A stretch of 64,000 bases of DNA, from assembly GCF_002979865.1 (NCBI RefSeq), contig NZ_PCPZ01000004.1, forward strand, positions 248,001 through 312,000, read 5' to 3'. Position 1 is the first letter of the stretch, and every line of letters begins with the position of its first letter. The position numbers and the translations under genes are program-made. Shown here one piece after another: positions 1-8,867 of the stretch. The notes beneath the pieces are model-generated. The model was not told the origin of the DNA, did not search any database, and was given only the letters and a program-made list of their open reading frames with translations. The DNA is from Arthrobacter sp. MYb214. Its GTDB lineage: Bacteria; Actinomycetota; Actinomycetes; Actinomycetales; Micrococcaceae.

Positions 1-504
1 CACGGCCAGGTGGTCGCGGTCCAGCAGCATGTAGTCCACCTCGGTGCCGCGCACCGGCGGGCGCAGGATGGCCAGGTCCAGGCGTCCCTCGACCAGTCCC
101 TCGACCATCTGCGGGGTGAGCATTTCGCCCTGCACATTCAGCTGCAGGCCCGGCATCTGCTGGGAGCTGGCTTCGATGAGCTTGGGCATGATGCGCGAGG
201 TGGCGCTGCCGGTGGAACCCAGTCGCAGCACGCCCAGCGCGCCTTGGCCCACGGTGCGCACATCGCGGGAGAGCTGGTCGAGCTCTGCAAGCAGGATGCG
301 CCCGCGGCGCAGCAGCAGCTCACCGGCGTTGGTCAGTTCCACCTTGCGCGTGGTGCGGATCAGCAGCTGGGTATCCAGGGTCTCTTCGAGCTGCTTGATC
401 TGCTGGGAGAGCGGGGGCTGCGCGATATGCAGGCGCGCCGCTGCGCGGCCGAAATGGCGTTCTTCGGCGACGGCGACAAAGTAGCGAAGTAGTCTCGTGT
501 CCAT
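1..504 (-). CDS. LysR-family transcriptional regulator, C-terminus cut by window edge
   Basis: Reading the minus strand from the ATG at 504 gives 168 codons with no stop before the window edge. The N-terminus MDTRLLRYFVAVAEERHFG, then AARLHIAQPPLSQQIKQLEE, is the classic LysR winged helix-turn-helix, followed by the start of the substrate-binding domain. The remainder of the effector domain lies outside the window. It is divergent from the acyl-CoA synthetase at 856, and LysR genes commonly control the divergent neighbour, so this synthetase is the likely target (inference). The effector cannot be told from what is visible. Confidence 0.9.
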   Translation of the reverse strand, partial: MDTRLLRYFVAVAEERHFGRAAARLHIAQPPLSQQIKQLEETLDTQLLIRTTRKVELTNAGELLLRRGRILLAELDQLSRDVRTVGQGALGVLRLGSTGSATSRIMPKLIEASSQQMPGLQLNVQGEMLTPQMVEGLVEGRLDLAILRPPVRGTEVDYMLLDRDHLAV

Positions 505-642
505 GGTGCTCCGATCGTCGGACCGCGCGTCGAATGCGCAGAAGACGCTTGCTGGCAACTCTAACGCGGCGGTCCAAGAGGGTGAAATACTTATTCTGGG
601 TCGATTGAGAGTCTACAAGTATGAATGACTGGGCCGCACTGT

Positions 643-670
643 ATTCAACGATTGATTTCCAGGGTTGAAT
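643..670. promoter_or_regulatory. Inverted repeat in the LysR/acyl-CoA synthetase intergenic region
   Basis: ATTCAAC (643-649) and GTTGAAT (664-670) form a 7-bp dyad with a 14-bp spacer inside the 351-bp divergent intergenic region 505-855. The position suits a LysR recognition element, although LysR boxes usually have a shorter spacer. Nothing else gene-like is visible between 505 and 855. Confidence 0.35.
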
Positions 671-855
671 TATGCCGGGAGGCACTGGACTGCCACGGGC
701 CCCATGTTGCCCCATGCCGCCACTTGGCCACCGGCGCGGCTCCTTCCTGGCGCTTGGCAGCGGGACAGCTCGCGGCTAGGGTGTGAATGTGACGCTGGGC
801 ACATGTTTCGTGTCCCCGCCAATTCCGACGAGGCGATCCATGAAGGGGTACGCAG

Positions 856-2469
856 ATGAAGGCTTATGCCCAGGGCGAGAGCGGACCGCAGCTGATCGAA
901 GAGACGATCGGAGCGAACTTCGAACGCACCACTGCCCGCTTCGGGCCGGCAGAAGCACTGGTCGAAGCGGCCAGCGGACGGCGTTGGTCATGGAGTGAAC
1001 TGGATGCGCAGATCAACTCCCTGGCCAAGGGCCTGCTGGCCGCCGGCCTGGAGGCGGGAGACCGGGTGGGCATCTGGGCACCTAACTGCGCGGAATGGGT
1101 ATTCGCGCAGTACGCCACCGCGAAGATCGGCGTCATCCTGGTCAATGTCAATCCTGCCTACCGCACCCACGAATACGCCTACGCGGTCAACCACTCCGGG
1201 GTGCGCCTGCTGCTGGCGGTCTCCGAATTCAAGACCAGCAACTACCGTTCGATGGTGGAGGCGACCCGCGCCGACACCCCGAGCCTCGAACGCGTGGTCT
1301 ACGTGGACACCGGGGACTTCGCCCAATTGCTGGGCGAGGGCGAGCAGGTCAGCGACGAGGAGCTGGCCCGGCATCTGGCGGCCACCAAGCCCGGGGACCC
1401 GATCAACATCCAGTACACCTCGGGCACCACCGGCTACCCCAAGGGCGCGGTGCTCAGCCACCGCAACATCCTGAATAACGGCTACCAGGTCACCGGCATG
1501 ATCGATCTGGACGAGCATGACCGGCTGTGCATCCCGGTACCGTTCTACCACTGCTTCGGCATGGTGATGGGCAACCTGGGCTGCACCTCCCGGGGCGCGA
1601 CCATCGTCATCCCGGCCCCGGGCTTCGACGCCGAAACCACGCTGCGGGTGGTGGCGGAGGAGAAATGCACGGGCCTGTACGGGGTGCCCACGATGTTCAT
1701 CGCCATGCAGAACCTCTCCAATTTCAAGGACTACGACCTTTCGTCGCTGCGCACCGGCATCATGGCCGGATCCATCTGCCCGGTCGAGGTGATGCGCCGC
1801 TGCATCGACGAGATGGGCATGGACGGGGTGTCCATCGCCTACGGCATGACCGAGACCTCGCCGGTCTCCTGCCAGACCCGCAGCGACGACGATATCGAGC
1901 GCCGCACCTCCACCATCGGCCGGGTGCACCCGCATGTGGAAATCAAGGTGGTGGACCCGGTGAGCGGCGAAACCCTGCAGCGCGGGGAAACCGGCGAATA
2001 CTGCACCCGCGGCTACTCGGTGATGCTCGGCTACTGGAACGACGAAGACAAGACCCGGGCGGCCATCGACGACGAAGGCTGGATGCACACCGGCGACTTG
2101 GCGGTGATGCGCGAGGACGGGTGCTGCACCATCGTGGGCCGCATCAAGGACATGGTGATCCGTGGCGGGGAGAACATCTACCCGGCGGAAATCGAGGAAT
2201 TCCTCTACAAGCATCCGGATATCGAGGACGTGCAGGTGGTCGGGGTGCCCGATGAGAAGTACGGCGAGGCGATCTGCGCCTGCATCCGCATGAGGGACGG
2301 CCGCGAACCCCTGGACGTTGCGGCCATCGGCGAATATTGCACCGGGCATCTGGCGCATTACAAGATCCCCGCCTACGTGCAGATCCTGCAGGATTTCCCG
2401 ACCACCGTCACCGGGAAGATCCGCAAGAACCAGCTGCGCGAGGATGCGGCGAAAGTGCTCGAACTGTAG
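856..2469 (+). CDS. Fatty-acyl-CoA synthetase (AMP-binding, FadD-like)
   Basis: A 537-residue ANL-superfamily adenylating enzyme that would activate a carboxylic acid, probably medium or long chain, to its CoA thioester in the cytoplasm via an acyl-AMP. Visible motifs in order: P-loop YTSGTTGYPKG at 187-197, the A5 motif YGMTETSP at 329-336, GWMHTGDLA at 408-416, and the C-terminal catalytic lysine in TGKIRKNQL (K521). Length is normal for the family. The start follows a GAAGGGG stretch. It stands alone, divergent from a LysR gene. Substrate chain length cannot be decided; aryl-CoA ligase activity is a less likely alternative given the GMVMGN/FYHCFG segment typical of FadD-type enzymes. Confidence 0.85.
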   Translation: MKAYAQGESGPQLIEETIGANFERTTARFGPAEALVEAASGRRWSWSELDAQINSLAKGLLAAGLEAGDRVGIWAPNCAEWVFAQYATAKIGVILVNVNPAYRTHEYAYAVNHSGVRLLLAVSEFKTSNYRSMVEATRADTPSLERVVYVDTGDFAQLLGEGEQVSDEELARHLAATKPGDPINIQYTSGTTGYPKGAVLSHRNILNNGYQVTGMIDLDEHDRLCIPVPFYHCFGMVMGNLGCTSRGATIVIPAPGFDAETTLRVVAEEKCTGLYGVPTMFIAMQNLSNFKDYDLSSLRTGIMAGSICPVEVMRRCIDEMGMDGVSIAYGMTETSPVSCQTRSDDDIERRTSTIGRVHPHVEIKVVDPVSGETLQRGETGEYCTRGYSVMLGYWNDEDKTRAAIDDEGWMHTGDLAVMREDGCCTIVGRIKDMVIRGGENIYPAEIEEFLYKHPDIEDVQVVGVPDEKYGEAICACIRMRDGREPLDVAAIGEYCTGHLAHYKIPAYVQILQDFPTTVTGKIRKNQLREDAAKVLEL

Positions 2470-2576
2470 CCAAATGCCACCAGGCAGGGCGCAAGGCACA
2501 GCGTTGCTTTGGGTGGAGGTGACCTTGGACATAAATACTGCGTCGATGATTTTTCCGACTGCTAGTTTTCCAAGTA

Positions 2577-2593
2577 GCTTGCCTTGGGCAAGC
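2577..2593 (+). terminator. Short hairpin after the acyl-CoA synthetase
   Basis: GCTTGCC and GGCAAGC form a perfect 7-bp stem around a 3-nt loop, about 110 bp after the acyl-CoA synthetase stop and just before the glycosyltransferase. No T-tract follows, so termination is only a possibility. Confidence 0.3.
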
Positions 2594-2603
2594 CTGGCAT
2601 GAT

Positions 2604-4109
2604 TTGCTGATCCAGATCAGGTCCAGGCCAGGGGTTGCCAAGGAATCCGAACGTGAATGGGGCGCGTACTTGCAGAAACATTTCAGCCGCTTAGTGGGCA
2701 TCGCTGTCATTTTGATCGTCGTTCTCGCGGCCTCGCTCTTGGCCTGGGCGTTAAGCATGAGCGGGAAGCCTGCGCTGATGTGGAACCCGATCGAGGTCCA
2801 TATCGGAAAACTCTGGACTACTTTCTACAGCACCGAGCTGCCGGATCTGTCCATCCTCGCTTTCGCCGTCGCCGCAGCGGTCATCCTGGTGCTGCTGGTG
2901 GTCCTGGGCGAACGCTTTGTCACCTGGCGCTATCGCCGGACGCCGATCCAGAAATCGAGCCGGCCGCTGGCGCCCAAGGCGGTGATGGCCCGGACGCGGG
3001 GCATCTACGCCGGGCCGGTGACCGTGACCGTGCTGATCCCGGCGCACAATGAAGAAGCCTCCCTGCCGTACACCCTGAAAGCACTGGAAGAGCAGAGCTT
3101 TGCTCCCTCGCGCATCATCGTGGTTGCCGACAACTGCACCGACCGGACCGTGCAAGTTGCCCGCGAGCACGGGGTCGAGGTGTTCGAATCGGTGGAGAAC
3201 AAGCACAAGAAGGGCGGCGCGCTGAACCAGGCGCTGCACTCGATCCTGCCCGGGATGGGCGATAACGACTGCGTCATGGTGATGGATGCCGACAGCCAGA
3301 TCGGCGCGGACTTCCTGGCAACCGCCCGGGACCGCTTCACCTGGGACCGCGCGCTGATGTCCGTGGGCGGGCTGTTCCACGGAGAAGAGGGCCATGGGCT
3401 GATCGGCCAGTTCCAGCGCAATGAGTACACCCGCTACCAACGCGAAATCGGCCGTCGCGACGGCCGGGTCTTCGTGCTGACCGGAACGGCCTCGGTGTTC
3501 CGCGCGACGGCCCTGCGCGAAGTGGCTGCGGCACGCGGGAGCATGCTGCCGGGCACCTTCGGCGAGGTCTACGACACGGCGGCTTTGACCGAAGACAACG
3601 AACTGACCATTGCGCTGAAAACCCTCGGCGCGCTGACCACATCGCCGCAGGACTGCACGGTGGTCACCGAGCTGATGCCCAACTGGAAGATGCTGTGGGC
3701 GCAGCGGCTGCGCTGGCAGCGCGGCGCCTTGGAGAATCTGGGCGCGTACGGAGTCACCCCGCAGACCACGCGGTACTGGGCCCAGCAGATCGGCATCGGC
3801 TACGGCGTGATCGCGCTGTTCAGCTATTTCGCGCTGATGATCATCATGCTGGTCTCCATGGACAACTGGGTGTGGTTCCCCTTCTGGATGCTGCTTGGAG
3901 CGCTCTTCGCTGTCGAGCGCGTGGTCACGGTCTGGCACGGCGGCTGGAAAGCCAGGATCATCGCCGCGCTGGTGATTCCGGAATTGGTCTATGACGCCTT
4001 CCTGGACCTTGCGTTCCTCAAGGGCGTAGGGGATATCGCGTTTGCCCGGAGCGCGGATTGGAAGCACGTCGACCACGCGGGCGCCGCACGTAAGGAAAGC
4101 ACCTCATGA
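2604..4109 (+). CDS. Membrane glycosyltransferase family 2 (exopolysaccharide synthase-like)
   Basis: About 501 residues from a TTG start; a second in-frame TTG at 2670 is equally possible because neither has a strong Shine-Dalgarno. Two N-terminal membrane helices (about 29-50 and 82-101) precede a cytoplasmic GT2 domain: VLIPAHNEE near 143-151, the DxD-type DADS at 228-231, TEDNE at 329-333, and the acceptor/translocation motif QRLRW at 367-371. At least two more membrane segments follow. This is the architecture of processive enzymes such as cellulose or poly-N-acetylglucosamine synthases; a PilZ domain is not seen. The gene overlaps the next one by ATGA, and c-di-GMP genes lie just downstream, suggesting regulated polysaccharide production (inference). 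The polymer is unknown. Confidence 0.82.
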   Translation: MLIQIRSRPGVAKESEREWGAYLQKHFSRLVGIAVILIVVLAASLLAWALSMSGKPALMWNPIEVHIGKLWTTFYSTELPDLSILAFAVAAAVILVLLVVLGERFVTWRYRRTPIQKSSRPLAPKAVMARTRGIYAGPVTVTVLIPAHNEEASLPYTLKALEEQSFAPSRIIVVADNCTDRTVQVAREHGVEVFESVENKHKKGGALNQALHSILPGMGDNDCVMVMDADSQIGADFLATARDRFTWDRALMSVGGLFHGEEGHGLIGQFQRNEYTRYQREIGRRDGRVFVLTGTASVFRATALREVAAARGSMLPGTFGEVYDTAALTEDNELTIALKTLGALTTSPQDCTVVTELMPNWKMLWAQRLRWQRGALENLGAYGVTPQTTRYWAQQIGIGYGVIALFSYFALMIIMLVSMDNWVWFPFWMLLGALFAVERVVTVWHGGWKARIIAALVIPELVYDAFLDLAFLKGVGDIAFARSADWKHVDHAGAARKESTS

Positions 4110-4327
4110 TGAATCACCTCGTCCAGATTCCACATGGAATCATTCTTCCCGAGAGCGTTCTGCTCAGTGATTGGTTCGCGGTGCTCGCTTCGTTCGTCGC
4201 GATCAACACCGTGCTCTATCTGGTCCTGGGACTGGCCAAGCTGCTGCCGGTGATCCGGATCCGCAGCTCGCGGGGACGGGAACGGCGCTCAGAAACCCGG
4301 AATATCGATCCCGAGGCGTCCGTGTAG
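4106..4327 (+). CDS. Small single-span membrane protein, glycosyltransferase partner
   Basis: 73 residues, starting within the ATGA overlap at the end of the glycosyltransferase, so almost certainly co-translated with it. One hydrophobic segment (about residues 25-48, WFAVLASFVAINTVLYLVLG) is followed by a basic tail rich in R and S. I recognise no family. Small membrane subunits often accompany processive glycosyltransferases (PgaD is an example), so an accessory role is inferred from position only. Its last 39 bp overlap the 3' end of the convergent EAL gene. Confidence 0.6.
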   Translation: MMNHLVQIPHGIILPESVLLSDWFAVLASFVAINTVLYLVLGLAKLLPVIRIRSSRGRERRSETRNIDPEASV

Positions 4328-4984
4328 CTCATGCATCGCAGCTGGCAACCCCGCAAGCTCTATGCCCGGGCTGAAATAGAAGCCCTGCGCATAGTCGAAG
4401 TCCAGCTTCCGGGCCAGATCCAGATGTTCACCGGTTTCGATCCCCTCGACCAGAGTTCTGGCACCGATCTCGCGGGCAGCGGCCAGCAGGATGTCAACGT
4501 GTTCGCGAGCCTGCGTCGATGCCAGGTAGCGGATGAAAAGCGAACGGTCCAGCTTCACAATGTGCGGCTTCAGCCGGAGGATGCGCCCCCGCGTTGCATA
4601 GCCGATGCCGGCATCGTCAACCAGCAGCAGGCAGCCGAGCTCATCTGCATGGATGCGGGCGGCATCGCAAACTTCCGGCGCGGACTGCTCGTGCAGTTCC
4701 AGGCCCCAGAGCAGCCGGGGATCGAGTGCCGGCTCTGAGTGCGCGAACGCCCTGATCGCTGGACCCGAAGCATTCATGGTGAGCAGCAGCCCGTCGGGCA
4801 GGCCTTGGCTGGATTCGACAATGCGCTCCAGAGCGCGAAGCTCAAGTTCTACCAGGTTGCCTTCGGTCCGGGCCGCGGAGAAATGCTCGTCAGGGCTGCG
4901 CCCGTCGCTGAAGCGCGCCAGTGCCTCGAAACCCAGCAGCGTTGTGGAACGCAGGTTGATCAATGGCTGGAATACGAACTTCAT
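4289..4984 (-). CDS. EAL-domain protein (c-di-GMP phosphodiesterase-like)
   Basis: 231 residues made of a single EAL domain without a visible sensor. Positions matching the catalytic set are present: E20 in the EAL motif, N71, E96, D123-D124, K144, E180 and Q200. The loop-6 motif, normally DDFGTG, reads DDAGIG (123-128), which may weaken dimerisation or activity. If active it would hydrolyse c-di-GMP to pGpG; if not, it would be a c-di-GMP receptor. It is divergent from the GGDEF gene and convergent with the glycosyltransferase unit. Confidence 0.85.
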   Translation of the reverse strand: MKFVFQPLINLRSTTLLGFEALARFSDGRSPDEHFSAARTEGNLVELELRALERIVESSQGLPDGLLLTMNASGPAIRAFAHSEPALDPRLLWGLELHEQSAPEVCDAARIHADELGCLLLVDDAGIGYATRGRILRLKPHIVKLDRSLFIRYLASTQAREHVDILLAAAREIGARTLVEGIETGEHLDLARKLDFDYAQGFYFSPGIELAGLPAAMHELHGRLGIDIPGF

Positions 4985-5115
4985 GGACTACCTAACCTGG
5001 CGGTATGGGCTGGCAACTTGATTGCTGATTAGGCTGTTGCTACGAATGAGATCTTACCGCGCCACTGGCCGGGATCACGCGGTTAAGATGAATTAAAGAG
5101 AAAGCGGGTGATGGC

Positions 5116-6156
5116 ATGCCGAGGACAATGGATCGGCGGTCAAACGACGACGGAATTTGGTGGAGCCGGTTCCTGCCAGCCAGGCTCCGCCGCATCAAGC
5201 GATTGGAAGTGGCTGTCACAGGGATGGTGGCAGTTTTCCTGCTGCTTTTCTATGTGGTCAACCTGGGCAATGATTTCAGCTCTCCGCTCTTCCAGAAGCT
5301 GGCGGTAGCCAGGGTTGCCGGGGCGCTGGGGCTGGTGATCGCCGTGTGGTGGATGCTGGATCGTTTTCCGTTGTGGATCGCCTATCTCGGGGCCCTGGCC
5401 GAACTGTCGGCCTTCGTGGTCTTCGTGGGTTTTTCGCTAAACCATGAGCAGATCGTCTTCAGGCTCCAGGAATTTCCGCTCATCGCACTGTACATGTCGT
5501 GGCTCTTTCCCCCGGCCGTCACCCGGTGGACCATCTACCCGATCATGGCTTTCACGATTCCCTACTCGGTGTTCTTCGGCCCTGCTGTGGGCACCGAGCA
5601 CCAAAGCGGGCTGTTGAACGTGCTGAGCTTGGTCTTCTTCACCGTCGCCGGGATGTTCGTCGGCCTCTACGTCAAGCGCCGGTTCCGCCAGCAAACCCAG
5701 ATCGACGCATTGACCGGGGCCTTGAACCGCGTCGGGCTGGCCGTGCGCGGCGATGCCGCCTTGCTCTCCTCCCGGAAATACCGCAGGCCCCTGGCTGTGG
5801 CGCTGCTGGACCTGGACGGATTCAAGGAGATCAACGACCAAGGCGGCCACGAAGCCGGGGATCTTGCCTTGAAGCAACTGGTGCGGCATCTGCGCAGTGC
5901 CACGCGGGCCGGGGACCTGGTCAGCCGCTTGGGCGGCGATGAATTCGTGCTGGTTTTCCCTAATACGACCCGTGGCCAGGCTCAGGTGCTGATGGAGCGC
6001 ATCGAGCTTACATCGCCGCTGGCGTGGAGCTTCGGAACGGCAGAAGCCCGCACGGATGACAACTTGAGCACGATGATTCTCCGTGCCGACCGGGACATGT
6101 ACTCCTCCAAGCGCCTGCGGACGGCCGAACGCGGAAAGAGCGCGGAGGGAAGCTGA
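5116..6156 (+). CDS. Membrane diguanylate cyclase (GGDEF)
   Basis: 346 residues. The N-terminal half (about 30-185) carries five or six hydrophobic helices, probably a membrane sensor; residues about 190-335 form a GGDEF domain. The active-site GGDEF is intact at 273-277. RAGD at 264-267, five residues before it, matches the RxxD inhibitory site, so product feedback is expected. The enzyme would make c-di-GMP from two GTP. It is divergent from the EAL gene with 131 bp between them, and lies beside the glycosyltransferase. ATG at 5131 is an alternative start. Confidence 0.9.
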   Translation: MPRTMDRRSNDDGIWWSRFLPARLRRIKRLEVAVTGMVAVFLLLFYVVNLGNDFSSPLFQKLAVARVAGALGLVIAVWWMLDRFPLWIAYLGALAELSAFVVFVGFSLNHEQIVFRLQEFPLIALYMSWLFPPAVTRWTIYPIMAFTIPYSVFFGPAVGTEHQSGLLNVLSLVFFTVAGMFVGLYVKRRFRQQTQIDALTGALNRVGLAVRGDAALLSSRKYRRPLAVALLDLDGFKEINDQGGHEAGDLALKQLVRHLRSATRAGDLVSRLGGDEFVLVFPNTTRGQAQVLMERIELTSPLAWSFGTAEARTDDNLSTMILRADRDMYSSKRLRTAERGKSAEGS

Positions 6157-6166
6157 GCTCCGTGCC

Positions 6167-7657
6167 CTAGTTCAGCTTCCCGCCCAGGCGGTCCTGCATC
6201 TTCTGGCTGGCCTCGTTCAGGCCGCGGATTTCCACGGTTTTCCCGTAGTTCTGGTACTTGGTGCGGATCGAGTCCAGGGCGGCGATGGTCGAGGCGTCCC
6301 ACAGGTGCGAATCGGACATGTCGATGATGACCTTCTCGGGGTCCTGCGCGTAGTCGAACTGGGTGTACAGGTCGTTCGAGGAGGCGAAGAACAGTTCGCC
6401 GTTAACCTTGTACACGGCGGCATCCGGGGTTGCGCTGCGATCCACGGTGACCATATGCGCCACGCGATTGGCGAAAAGCACCATCGCCGAGAGGATGCCC
6501 GCCCCCACGCCGATGGCCAGGTTGCTGGTGATCACGGTGAGCGCCACGGTGATGGCCATGACGAAGGTTTCGCTCTTGGGCATCATCTTCAGCGTGCTCG
6601 GTCGGATGGAATGCCAGTCGAAGGTGGTCGCCGAAACCACGATCATCACCGCCACCAGGGCCGCCATCGGAATCTGCGCGACAATGTCGCCGAGCAGCAC
6701 CGCGAGCAGCAGCATGAAGATGCCGGCGAAGGCGGTGGAGATGCGGGTGCGCCCGCCGGAGACCTTCACGCCCACCATGGTCTGGCCGATCATCGCGCAG
6801 CCGCAGATGCCGCCGAAGAAGCCGGTGACGATATTCGCGGTGCCCTGTGCCCAGGACTCGCGGGTCTTGCTTGACGGGGTATCGGTGATGTCATCGACCA
6901 GCTTGGCGGTCAGCAGCGATTCGAGCAGCCCCACGAAGGCCACCGCGATCGCGTAGGGCGCGATGATCTGCAGGGTCTCCAGGTCCAGCGGCACCCCGGG
7001 CAGGTGGAAGATCGGCAGCGAATCAGGCAGTTCGCCCTTGCCGCCCACGGTCGGAACGGCGACCTTGGCAAAGATGGTGATCGCGGTGAGCACCACGATG
7101 GCGATCAGCGGAGCCGGAACCGCCTTGGTGATCTTCGGGAAGAAGCACACGATGGCCACGCCCAGGATCACCAGCGGGTAGACCATCCACGGGACATTGC
7201 GCAGCTCGGGCATCTGCGCCCAGAAAATCGAGATGGCCAGGCCGTTGACGAAGCCGATCATCACCTGGCGCGGGATGAAGCGCAGCAGCTTGGCCACGCC
7301 CAGCAGCGCCAGTGATACCTGGATGATGCCGGCCAGGACCACCGTGGCGAAGAGATACTCCACCCCGTGGGTGCGCACCAGCGGTGCGACCACCAGAGCC
7401 ACCGCGCCGGCAGCTGCCGAAATCATCGCCGGGCGCCCGCCGGTGATCGCGATGACCACCGACATCGTGAAGGACGCGAAGATGCCCACGCGCGGGTCGA
7501 CTCCGGCGATCACGGTGAAGGCGATGACCTCGGGGATCAGTGCCAGGGAGACTACCAGGCCGGCGAGCAGCTCTGTCTTGAGCAATCGCGGGGACTTCAG
7601 GGTGCGCAGCACCGACTGTCGTTGCAGGGGCGTCAGTTCAGCGGTCGCGGTACTCAC
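6167..7657 (-). CDS. SulP-family anion transporter with STAS domain
   Basis: 496 residues. A multi-helix SLC26/SulP transmembrane region spans about 25-400. It contains LALIPEVIAFTVIAGVDP near residue 38 and the TNIVTGFFGG-type segment, here TANIVTGFFGGICGC. A C-terminal STAS domain follows (about 405-496, with IIDMSDSHLWDASTIAALD). Family members move sulfate, bicarbonate or dicarboxylates coupled to Na+ or H+; the substrate is not assignable here. The gene ends 10 bp from the convergent GGDEF gene. Co-occurrence with sulfur-scavenging genes elsewhere in the window makes sulfate tempting, but STAS-containing bicarbonate transporters are just as common. Confidence 0.87.
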   Translation of the reverse strand: MSTATAELTPLQRQSVLRTLKSPRLLKTELLAGLVVSLALIPEVIAFTVIAGVDPRVGIFASFTMSVVIAITGGRPAMISAAAGAVALVVAPLVRTHGVEYLFATVVLAGIIQVSLALLGVAKLLRFIPRQVMIGFVNGLAISIFWAQMPELRNVPWMVYPLVILGVAIVCFFPKITKAVPAPLIAIVVLTAITIFAKVAVPTVGGKGELPDSLPIFHLPGVPLDLETLQIIAPYAIAVAFVGLLESLLTAKLVDDITDTPSSKTRESWAQGTANIVTGFFGGICGCAMIGQTMVGVKVSGGRTRISTAFAGIFMLLLAVLLGDIVAQIPMAALVAVMIVVSATTFDWHSIRPSTLKMMPKSETFVMAITVALTVITSNLAIGVGAGILSAMVLFANRVAHMVTVDRSATPDAAVYKVNGELFFASSNDLYTQFDYAQDPEKVIIDMSDSHLWDASTIAALDSIRTKYQNYGKTVEIRGLNEASQKMQDRLGGKLN

Positions 7658-8455
7658 CGGGGCTCCGTTTCGTCAGATGTCCCAGGGAAGGGAAATTGGG
7701 AACCCGTCTACGTTATCGCACCTATGCCCGATTGGGCTCAGGGCTGCAGATCGGACGCAGGCGCTGACCGTCATTCGGGAGGTACGCGCTCGCCGGTTGG
7801 GAGAATGAACAGATTGCTCAACAGTCAGAGCCCAGGCCTGGTACTCTCCACGAGGTCTTTACTGAGAAAGCACCGTTTCCTGCCAAATTACGCTGCGGAG
7901 CCAATCAATCCACGGTGGGTTGTGGTTACGACTACTGAATGTTCCTATCGACGAGATTTCCATTCCGCTGTCGAAGTTTCGTGGTGACGAGCGGTGCATG
8001 CTCGAATCCACATGGAGGAAGGTCGGTACTTTGTTCGCACGGATTTCATCAGTGCTGCGCGGTCCTGCGAATCGTTACTTTGGTGCCGGTGAGGGGTGAA
8101 TATCAAAATTGCCGTCACAACCCTGCTGTGGGTCTAAGTCGGAGAAATTGAAGCGCACGGTAGGCACAGCCGACTTTTTTAACTGCTGAACCAGATCGTA
8201 TGGCCTCCATCGGCATGCCACATGACCGGAGGCCAAATGCAGTGTCTGAATCACAATATTGAATTGTAGGCTCGATGGCTCGTCTGCTGGTCTGACAGTC
8301 GGTTGCATGAGCAATGCTGAAAATTTCAGCGATGTTCGGTACGGGTCAACCTGTCTCCTTTGGTGCGGCCATCATCACGCTGAGAAGCCACGCCTGGTTT
8401 GCCCCCTTTTCACGTTCGGCAACTTCACATACTGGCGTAAGGAACTGGATGCTTA
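7658..8455. other. About 800 bp without a convincing gene
   Basis: Between the SulP start and the small ORF ending at 8456 only short ORFs with improbable composition are present. Base composition falls toward the right end, marking entry into a lower-GC accessory stretch. The left end should contain the SulP promoter. I could not identify RNA genes or remnants with confidence. Confidence 0.5.
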
Positions 8456-8845
8456 TCACAAAAGCTCGCCGACACCGCGAAGGTTTGTTTCACCGAGGCT
8501 GACTCTGTGCAGATATTGACCCGGTGCTTCTTGCTCAGCGGTGTCCCGACTGCAATATAGGCCTGTAGGCTGTGGGGACTCCATGATTCCGAAGATTGGA
8601 TTCCCATCGCCATCCTCGTCGTACGGCAATAAAGTAGTATGCGTGAGATACAGAATGCCGCCCCCTGTCAGTTCCATGCCTTCAGTATTCTGGACCTTCC
8701 GAGCTTCCCAGCTGACTTGAGTTTCTGGGTACTTTTCCTGAATCTCATAGCATTCACGCTCACTGGCCACGATCGCAATTATTGGCTCTATGTGTTCTAG
8801 ATCTGGAAACGGGCTGGGTTGTTTACCGTAGACAACGAAAACCAT
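8456..8845 (-). CDS. Small hypothetical protein
   Basis: 129 residues when started at the ATG at 8845, which is preceded by AGAGGA at normal spacing and lies 22 bp after the stop of the secreted-protein gene. A longer reading from 8974 would overlap that gene and is less likely. It has no signal peptide or membrane helix and is acidic. Segments such as YDEDGDGNPIFGIME resemble a substrate or metal loop, but I recognise no family. It probably forms an operon with the secreted protein. Codon use is less GC-biased than in neighbouring metabolic genes. Confidence 0.6.
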   Translation of the reverse strand: MVFVVYGKQPSPFPDLEHIEPIIAIVASERECYEIQEKYPETQVSWEARKVQNTEGMELTGGGILYLTHTTLLPYDEDGDGNPIFGIMESPQPTGLYCSRDTAEQEAPGQYLHRVSLGETNLRGVGELL

Positions 8846-8867
8846 CAGTTCCTCTGAATATTTCGAT

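Noticed and set aside
988-2532. 514-codon minus-strand frame through the acyl-CoA synthetase
   Set aside because: It is antisense to a gene with full family motifs, and its translation is rich in H, G, R, V and A with no motif, as expected from high-GC codon bias.
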